A DNA stretch of 64,000 nucleotides from Saprospirales bacterium (GTDB lineage: Bacteria; Bacteroidota; Bacteroidia; Chitinophagales; Saprospiraceae): the NCBI GenBank assembly GCA_016711045.1, contig JADJTT010000013.1, positions 107,092 to 171,091 of the forward strand, read 5' to 3'. Shown piece by piece: positions 58,391-64,000 of this stretch. Position 1 is the stretch's first letter, and each line of letters begins with the position of its first letter. The notes beneath the pieces are model-generated. The model was not told where the DNA came from. It searched no databases and worked only from the letters and a program-made list of their open reading frames with translations. The position numbers and the translations under genes were made by a program.

Positions 58391-60352
58391 ATGCAGACAC
58401 CCAAAAAAGAAAAACCCCAACTCAGTTTCTGGCAGATCTGGAATATGAGTTTTGGCTTTTTAGGTATCCAATTCGGCTTCGGCCTTCAGAATGCGAATGT
58501 GAGCCGGATATTTGAAACCCTTGGAGCCAACATCGACGATATCCCCATCCTTTGGGTGGCTGCGCCGGTGACGGGACTGATCGTGCAGCCCATAATAGGC
58601 TATTTGAGCGACCGCACCTGGCATCCCACTTTTGGACGCCGTCGTCCATTCTTTCTGATTGGAGCTATCCTGGCTTCCATTGCCCTTTTCATTATGCCGA
58701 ATTCTCCGGTGCTCTGGATCGCAGCAGGGATGCTCTGGATCATGGATGCCTCTATCAATATTTCGATGGAACCATTCCGGGCTTTTGTGGGCGATAATCT
58801 CCCGGATAGTCAACGCACCATCGGGTTTTCCATGCAAAGTTTTTTTATTGGTATCGGGGCGGTGGTGGCCTCTGTGTTGCCCTGGGTATTGACCAATTGG
58901 TTGGGGGTAAGCAATGAAGCTCCGGAAGGCATCATTCCGGATTCGGTGAAATGGTCTTTCTATCTGGGCGGACTCGTATTTTTCCTGGCGGTACTTTGGA
59001 CTGTACTTAAATCCAGAGAGTATCCACCGGAGGAGTTGGCTTCTTTTGAGGAAAGCCAGGCTAAGGAGGCCTATAGTTTTGCATTGGAATCGGATGAAGC
59101 CTTTGCCGCCAATGGGAAAAAACAAGCAACCTGGGGAGGGGTGATCCTGGCGATAGGGGCCTTGTTCACATTTTGGCTGTTTCGGCAGGAGTTGGACAAA
59201 CAGCTCTATATCCTTTCCTTTGGAATTACGTTAGTGGGCCTTTTATTGATCGTTTCCGGGTTGCTTCAACAGGCAGGTCGAAACACGAATGGGTTTGTAA
59301 CCACCGTAAACGATTTTCAGTGGATGCCCAAAACCATGAAACAACTCGCGGGGGTGCAGTTTTTTTCGTGGTTTGCACTTTTTTCCATGTGGATATACAC
59401 CACAGCGGGGGTTACGAGTGCCAAATATGATATGCATCTGAGTTCCGATCAAGTCGGGCAATTGACCCAAATTGCCGAAACACTGGTAGTGGATGAAACC
59501 GATAAACTCGATCGGATCAAAGAGGAACTGAGTGGATATACGGATAAGATCAAGGAGGGGGCATCGGAGGTTACGTCCTCAGTTAGCCTCGCCAACTTTT
59601 TTTTGCACGGCCATATCATACCGGAAAAAGAACTCTTGTCGGCTTTCAGTGCAGGTATCCAAAATGTAAGTGGAAATCCGGAAGGCCTGGAAGCAGCCAG
59701 AAAAGAATTGTCGGAACTCAGTGCGCTCTATGCAGATGACAACCCCGGTAATGACCAGTTGATCAGTTATTCCACTTTCGATTTTATCCAGAAAAACCAG
59801 GAACAGGTATTGGGAAATACGGGGGCGTTGGATCAAACCAAGCTCAGTCTGATCTCCCGATTGAAATTTGTTCAAAAGGAATATAACGAAGGGGCCAACT
59901 GGGTCGGGGTGTGTTTTGGCGTATACAATGGTTGTGCCGCCTTATTTGCCTTTCTGTTGATCTTTTTGGCGAAAAAAACCAGCAGGAAAACGACCCACTC
60001 CATTGCGTTGATCGTAGGGAGTCTGTCCTTTCTTTCTATTTTCTTTATCCAAAATCCGATGTTATTGCTGATCCCTTTTATCGGTATTGGACTGGTGTGG
60101 GCCAGTATCCTGGCGATGCCTTACGCTATCCTTACCACCGCATTGCCGTCCAATAAAATGGGCTACTATATGGGGGTCTTTAATTTCTTTATCGTGATTC
60201 CCCAGATTTTGGCTGCCACTTTTCTCGGATTTTTTGTACGTCAGTTATTTCACGGGGAAGCTATTTATGCCATGTTTCTTGGGGCAGCTTCATTTTTCAT
60301 TGCGGCGATTTTAGTCTTTTTTGTAGATGATAAAGGAGAGCCGGAGCGGTAA
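58391..60352 (+). CDS. MFS transporter of the SLC45/GPH-like sugar porter type
   Basis: 653 residues, about 12 transmembrane helices. The first half has SFGFLGIQFGFGLQNANVSRIFETLG and the loop GYLSDRTWHPTFGRRRPF, with the R-W-H-GRRRP pattern of SLC45-like sucrose/maltose porters. A soluble insertion of about 150 residues (343-503) splits the protein before the last helices, which makes it longer than the roughly 450-500 residue core of the family. Probably a proton-coupled importer of maltose or maltodextrins across the inner membrane, given its place between two GH13 genes. Confidence 0.85.
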   Translation: MQTPKKEKPQLSFWQIWNMSFGFLGIQFGFGLQNANVSRIFETLGANIDDIPILWVAAPVTGLIVQPIIGYLSDRTWHPTFGRRRPFFLIGAILASIALFIMPNSPVLWIAAGMLWIMDASINISMEPFRAFVGDNLPDSQRTIGFSMQSFFIGIGAVVASVLPWVLTNWLGVSNEAPEGIIPDSVKWSFYLGGLVFFLAVLWTVLKSREYPPEELASFEESQAKEAYSFALESDEAFAANGKKQATWGGVILAIGALFTFWLFRQELDKQLYILSFGITLVGLLLIVSGLLQQAGRNTNGFVTTVNDFQWMPKTMKQLAGVQFFSWFALFSMWIYTTAGVTSAKYDMHLSSDQVGQLTQIAETLVVDETDKLDRIKEELSGYTDKIKEGASEVTSSVSLANFFLHGHIIPEKELLSAFSAGIQNVSGNPEGLEAARKELSELSALYADDNPGNDQLISYSTFDFIQKNQEQVLGNTGALDQTKLSLISRLKFVQKEYNEGANWVGVCFGVYNGCAALFAFLLIFLAKKTSRKTTHSIALIVGSLSFLSIFFIQNPMLLLIPFIGIGLVWASILAMPYAILTTALPSNKMGYYMGVFNFFIVIPQILAATFLGFFVRQLFHGEAIYAMFLGAASFFIAAILVFFVDDKGEPER

Positions 60353-60415
60353 TTTTCTCATGAGTTCCCCGATTTTTACTCAAACCGAAATTTTCTTCAG
60401 CATAACCGATTGAAA

Positions 60416-62356
60416 ATGAACGGTAACAAATTCGTTGGTTTATTTTTTTTCCTTTTTTACTCGATTTCCTTTTTTGCACAACCCACCTCGATCTACACCG
60501 ACGATCCGGCCCAGAAACTCCCGGTGGGGGTGGACAAACCCGACTACGGCATCATCCCCGCTACCGGAGGTACGGTCGATCAGGTGCGGGTGGAACCGCC
60601 GAATTGGTGGGTGGGCATGCATATCCCTCAGGTGGAGGTGTTGATCTACGACCAGGACATCCGGGACTTTGAGCCGACCGTGCAATACCCGGGCGTATCC
60701 ATCCGGAAAGTGACCCGGCTGCAAAACCCCAACTATCTTTTTGTGGAATTGGAGATCGGTCCGGGTACCAAGCCGGGGAAGTTTGATATTCTTTGTAAAA
60801 AAGGCGCTACCACCAAAAAATATCCTTACGAACTGCGGGCGCGCAGCCATGCACCTGGTCGTATACAAGGGCTCCAGTCTTCCGACTTCATCTACCTCCT
60901 CATGCCCGACCGCTTTGCCAACGGCGACCCCTCGAACGACAGCGTCGAAGGGATGACCCAGGAGGGCGTGAACCGCGACAAGATGTACTTCCGACACGGC
61001 GGCGACCTGCGCGGGGTGATCGATAAGCTCGATTATCTCAAATCGCTGGGCGTGACGGCGCTTTGGCTCAATCCCGTGCTCGAAAACAACCAACCCTACG
61101 AGTCCTACCACGGCTACGCCATCACCGACCACTACCACATCGACCGCCGGTTTGGGTCGAATGACACCTATCTGGAACTGGTGGAAAAAGCCCACCAGCG
61201 CGGCATCAAGATCATCATGGACATCGTGCCCAACCACGTGGGAGATCAGCATTACCAGTTCAAAGACCTGCCCGATGCAACCTGGATACACCAGTTTCCC
61301 GAATTCACCCGCACCACCTACCGGGCCCCCACGCTCATGGACCCCTATGCCTCGGAAAAGGACCGGACTACCATGTCCGACGGCTGGTTCGACCACCACA
61401 TGCCCGACCTCAATCAACAGCATCCGCAGGTGGCGAATTACCTGACCCAAAGCTATTTGTGGTGGATCGAACAATCCGGCCACGACGCCTACCGGATCGA
61501 CACCTACGCCTATCCCGATCAAGCGTATATGGCAGCTTTGGGCAAGCGATTGGAGGACGAGTACCCCGGCTTTTTCTTTTTCGGAGAAACCTGGGTACAT
61601 GGTCCGGCGGTGCAGGCTCAATTTACCGAAGACAATCACCTGCGGGAAGGTTACAACGCCCACATGCCCGGCGTGACCGATTTCCAGTTGCACTACGCCA
61701 TCAGCGAAGCCCTCACCCGTGAGCAGGGCTGGACCGAAGGCGCCGCCCGGATCTACTACACCCTGGCGCAGGACTTCCTGTATGAAGATCCCTACCGCAA
61801 CGTCACCTTCCTCGACAACCACGACCTCAGCCGGTTTTTCTCCGTAGTAGGGGAGAACCCCCTTAAATTCAAAAGCGCCCTGGCCTTCTTGCTCACCACC
61901 CGCGGCATTCCGATGATCTACTACGGCACCGAGATCGGGATGAAAAACTTCACCGATCCCGACGGCAAGGTACGCGAAGATTTCCCCGGCGGCTGGGAAG
62001 GCGATGCCGTCAATAAATTCTTTCCCTCCGGCCGCACCGCCCAGGAGCAGGAGATCTGGGAGTACATCCAAAAGCTGGCCCAATACCGTCTTCAAACTCC
62101 CGCCCTCCAGGATGGTCGCCTCACCCAATTCGTCCCCGTCGACGGCATCTACGTCTACTTCCGCCACGATGCCCAAAATACCGTGATGGTGGTGATGAAC
62201 ACCCACGAAAAAGAAGTGGTAGTCGATACGGCCCGGTTTCAGGAGCGGATGGGTGGATTTACCTCCGCCAAAGAGGTGGTGACCGGAGGTGTGATGACTG
62301 ATTTGAGTCAGATACGGGTGCCGGGGTATACGGCGTGGGTGTTGGAGTTGAGGTAG
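60416..62356 (+). CDS. SusA-like GH13 neopullulanase/cyclomaltodextrinase
   Basis: 646 residues from the ATG at 60416, with a signal peptide (FVGLFFFLFYSISFFAQ) for export to the periplasm. An N-terminal cyclomaltodextrinase-type beta-domain (about 35-140, VRVEPPNWWVGM) precedes the barrel: DIVPNHVGD, AYRIDTYAYPD with Asp362, FFGETWVHG with Glu391, and FLDNHDLSRF with Asp470. A C-terminal beta-domain follows. By analogy with SusA it cleaves imported starch fragments to maltose and glucose, feeding the GH65 step. No SusC/SusD pair occurs in the window. Its last bases overlap the open frame of the RHS tip. Confidence 0.92.
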   Translation: MNGNKFVGLFFFLFYSISFFAQPTSIYTDDPAQKLPVGVDKPDYGIIPATGGTVDQVRVEPPNWWVGMHIPQVEVLIYDQDIRDFEPTVQYPGVSIRKVTRLQNPNYLFVELEIGPGTKPGKFDILCKKGATTKKYPYELRARSHAPGRIQGLQSSDFIYLLMPDRFANGDPSNDSVEGMTQEGVNRDKMYFRHGGDLRGVIDKLDYLKSLGVTALWLNPVLENNQPYESYHGYAITDHYHIDRRFGSNDTYLELVEKAHQRGIKIIMDIVPNHVGDQHYQFKDLPDATWIHQFPEFTRTTYRAPTLMDPYASEKDRTTMSDGWFDHHMPDLNQQHPQVANYLTQSYLWWIEQSGHDAYRIDTYAYPDQAYMAALGKRLEDEYPGFFFFGETWVHGPAVQAQFTEDNHLREGYNAHMPGVTDFQLHYAISEALTREQGWTEGAARIYYTLAQDFLYEDPYRNVTFLDNHDLSRFFSVVGENPLKFKSALAFLLTTRGIPMIYYGTEIGMKNFTDPDGKVREDFPGGWEGDAVNKFFPSGRTAQEQEIWEYIQKLAQYRLQTPALQDGRLTQFVPVDGIYVYFRHDAQNTVMVVMNTHEKEVVVDTARFQERMGGFTSAKEVVTGGVMTDLSQIRVPGYTAWVLELR

Positions 62357-63195
62357 GAGGTGGGACGAGGAGGGTATATTTGTATAATGGCAAGGAGTGG
62401 AATGAGGATTTAGGGCTGAAGTGGTATGACTATGGGGCCAGGTGGTATGATCCAACGATTGGGAGGTGGAATGGGGTGGACCCGTTGGCGGACAAATATG
62501 CAGCTTGGAGTCCATACAATTATGCGCTAGATAACCCAATTAGATTTATAGATCCGGATGGGATGGGTGTGGAGGATGATTTTATTTTTAATACACAAGG
62601 CCAGCTTATTGAGAGAATTCAAACTAACCAACCTGACAGATTTTTTGTCCATGACGGTTATAGGGTTGAAGAAGACGATCTTAATTTCGTCCCAGTCCCT
62701 GTTTATAATGAAATCACACTTGACAGTGACCTCGGGTATATGGCAAGGACGATTTATGCAGAAGGAGCTGGCCAGAGCGTAGAGGCAAAAACAGCTTTAG
62801 GGGAAGTGATACGTAATCGTGCAGATGATACTACACCTTCAGGACCATCCAACAATTATAACGCACAATTTTCAGATGTATCAACTTATGAAGAAGTTGT
62901 GACTCAGTCAGGCCAGTTTGAATCTGTGGCGACAAATTCACCAAGGTATGCAAATCCACTTGAACACATTGGGGGTGATGGACCTGGAGGAAGTAACCGA
63001 AACGAAATTAGAACTACCGCCTTTGTTGAAAGCATGGGGGCAGCAATTAGAGTGGATCGTCAAAACACAAATACAGCCCAAGGCGCAACCTATTTTTTCT
63101 CTCCATATATTTCAACTCCTGGGTGGGCTAATACGATGACTCAAGTTCAGATACAAGGGGTTGATGATAATGATTTCAGATTTTACAACTACTAG
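62335..63195 (+). CDS. Orphan RHS C-terminal tip with SleB-like cell-wall hydrolase toxin domain
   Basis: 286 residues. Residues 13-77 are the end of an RHS core (YLYNGKEWNEDLGLKWYDYGARWYDP to NPIRFIDPDGM, quoted by its ends), ending in the DPDG junction after which effector domains normally begin. Residues 132-270 are a SleB/CwlJ-type hydrolase domain: YMARTIYAEGAG with the presumed catalytic Glu143, GEVIRNRAD, EEVVTQSGQFE and ATYFF...PGW. No upstream RHS repeats exist: the frame starts inside the end of the SusA-like gene, so this is a displaced tip without its delivery part. GC falls sharply here compared with the sugar genes. The target would be peptidoglycan, and the next gene looks like its immunity partner. 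Confidence 0.82.
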   Translation: MGVGVEVGGGTRRVYLYNGKEWNEDLGLKWYDYGARWYDPTIGRWNGVDPLADKYAAWSPYNYALDNPIRFIDPDGMGVEDDFIFNTQGQLIERIQTNQPDRFFVHDGYRVEEDDLNFVPVPVYNEITLDSDLGYMARTIYAEGAGQSVEAKTALGEVIRNRADDTTPSGPSNNYNAQFSDVSTYEEVVTQSGQFESVATNSPRYANPLEHIGGDGPGGSNRNEIRTTAFVESMGAAIRVDRQNTNTAQGATYFFSPYISTPGWANTMTQVQIQGVDDNDFRFYNY

Positions 63196-63197
63196 CA

Positions 63198-63842
63198 ATG
63201 AAGCCTCAACAAATAATTGGAATAATTTTCCTCTATTTTTTACTTACAATACTGGGGTGTGGGAATTTTTCTTCAAAGGAAGAGCCTTTAACTGGGAGCT
63301 TCAAAAATGAAAATACTGCTCCTGTTGAAATTGACACATTATTTTTTGACAATGATACTATTGTACTTGCCAACTTAGTTGATGAAGGAAAAGGGGCAGT
63401 TCTCAAATGGGGGGTAAAAGGAGAATATCTTAACACTGGAATAGACACGCTACCTTATTCGAATTCCGAGTTTGGAACAAGTTATAAAGAAAGGAATTAC
63501 TATGTGATTAGGGATGGCTGTGGGAGCGGTTGTAATTACATGTATATAATGCCATTTGTTGCGGGCTCAAATGGTAGATTGTTGTTATTTCCTTTATTTC
63601 TTGATTTAGAAATGCATGTTGTTGTATACCAGGGAGGTAATTACACCGAATTAGCAATAATTGAAAATATAGATACAGGGTCGATTTTTAAAGTAGAAGA
63701 AGAGTTCGATAGAACCCAAAGACCGTATTCCTTAGCGATTGACACATTATTTTTAAAAGGAGAAGAGTTGAAAATCATCTGGTACATGAATGACGGTAAA
63801 AAAGCATCTAGGGTCATTAATATAAATGAAGTTTTAAAATAA
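63198..63842 (+). CDS. Candidate lipoprotein immunity protein for the RHS hydrolase
   Basis: 214 residues, starting three bases after the toxin stop. Lipoprotein signal (FLYFLLTILGC, Cys21), so located in the periplasm or outer membrane, the compartment where a peptidoglycan hydrolase would act on its own cell. The mature part is beta-rich (TLFFDNDTIVLANLV, GAVLKWGVKG, YYVIRDGCGSGCNYMYIMPF). AT-rich like the toxin domain. No known family recognised; the immunity role follows from gene order and localisation, which is typical of polymorphic toxin loci. Confidence 0.7.
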   Translation: MKPQQIIGIIFLYFLLTILGCGNFSSKEEPLTGSFKNENTAPVEIDTLFFDNDTIVLANLVDEGKGAVLKWGVKGEYLNTGIDTLPYSNSEFGTSYKERNYYVIRDGCGSGCNYMYIMPFVAGSNGRLLLFPLFLDLEMHVVVYQGGNYTELAIIENIDTGSIFKVEEEFDRTQRPYSLAIDTLFLKGEELKIIWYMNDGKKASRVININEVLK

Positions 63843-64000
63843 ACCCTGCCGGTCAGAGTGTTCCTCGTTTCTGCCAATCGGCTCCGCTACCGCTCTACCT
63901 CCCTTCGTGGGGACCTCTCGCCGTCCGGTCCCCAAACCCCCGCTGCACCTCCTCCCTTCGGGTAAAACAAGCCGCTCCTGTCATCGCCGCTTGTTTTACC
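63843..64000. other. GC-rich tail after the immunity gene
   Basis: 158 bases with no gene. Composition jumps back to GC-rich right after the AT-rich pair. The end of the window is an inverted repeat: GGTAAAACAAGC (63961-63972) against GCTTGTTTTACC (63989-64000). Confidence 0.6.

Noticed and set aside
60440..62539. A 699-codon open frame on the minus strand opposite the SusA-like GH13 gene
   Set aside because: It mirrors a GC-rich coding gene with all catalytic motifs on the plus strand; the translation is low-complexity (Gly/Val/His-rich), with no leader or domain. Antisense shadow.
63843..64000. tRNA or small RNA gene in the GC-rich tail
   Set aside because: No cloverleaf arrangement or CCA-like end could be folded by eye; only a simple 12-bp inverted repeat is supported.

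Overview
The window looks like a chromosomal piece of a Bacteroidota of the Saprospiraceae/Lewinellaceae kind. Evidence: several secreted proteins end in type IX secretion (T9SS) type A sorting domains (4077-6326, 29939-31864, 49587-50645). SprB-like, PKD, Kazal and CARDB modules are frequent, lipoproteins are abundant, and perfect TAnnTTTG -7 boxes precede some genes. No rRNA, tRNA, CRISPR array or intact insertion sequence was seen. Functions are read from motifs and protein architecture by eye; no database search was run.

Layout. 1-3 kb: a frameshifted secreted caspase-fold protein and a small secreted partner, on the minus strand. 3-6.3 kb: a methyltransferase and a Kazal/PKD T9SS protein. 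6.5-20.1 kb is an accessory region: two paralogous four-repeat proteins, a secreted HExxH protein with Cys-rich modules, a PI-PLC-like protein with a trefoil-like tail, a large interrupted surface protein, an AraC regulator, a LytTR remnant, and an EAD11-like/TM/EGF/FISUMP fusion. 20-29.8 kb: SMUG2-type glycosylase, pdxH, a lipid desaturase beside an adenylation-ACP-reductase protein, alkaline phosphatase, a CotH-like protein and rarA. 29.9-34.9 kb: a T9SS adhesin-like protein, then an ECF sigma factor / membrane regulator-barrel / lipoprotein operon. 34.9-38 kb: a minus-strand envelope set with a CFA-synthase-like methyltransferase, a glycosyltransferase reduced to its two ends, and a TMTC-like membrane protein. 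38-52 kb: MuiA-like protein, glycosyltransferase, prolyl oligopeptidase, SDR, thioredoxin, DUF3810 protein, a PorE-like SPOR protein, an Omp28-like protein and tilS. 52.2-62.4 kb: a maltose/starch block (pgmB, GH65 phosphorylase, two lipoproteins, GH13, SLC45-like transporter, GH13). 62.3-63.8 kb: an orphan RHS tip with a SleB-like cell-wall hydrolase toxin domain and a candidate lipoprotein immunity gene.

Two features cut across the window. First, at least six genes (1-2540, 9994-11214, 11297-15656, 22945-26174, 33760-34898, 42198-44332) are broken by what look like single-base indels, mostly in short homopolymers. This points to residual long-read error as much as to gene decay, so each is annotated as pieces of one gene. 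Second, intergenic spaces carry local families of short tandem repeats, most with a 7-base period, several arranged as inverted repeats. Separately, a roughly 24-base sequence around TTTTTGGCCGTTCTGTACAA occurs three times in the accessory region.

How genes cooperate. The 52-62 kb block reads as uptake and breakdown of maltodextrins: periplasmic or surface GH13 enzymes, a sugar transporter, phosphorolysis of maltose by GH65 and conversion of beta-glucose-1-phosphate by PgmB. The desaturase and A-ACP-R protein could produce an unsaturated fatty aldehyde. The RHS tip and lipoprotein form a toxin-immunity style pair.
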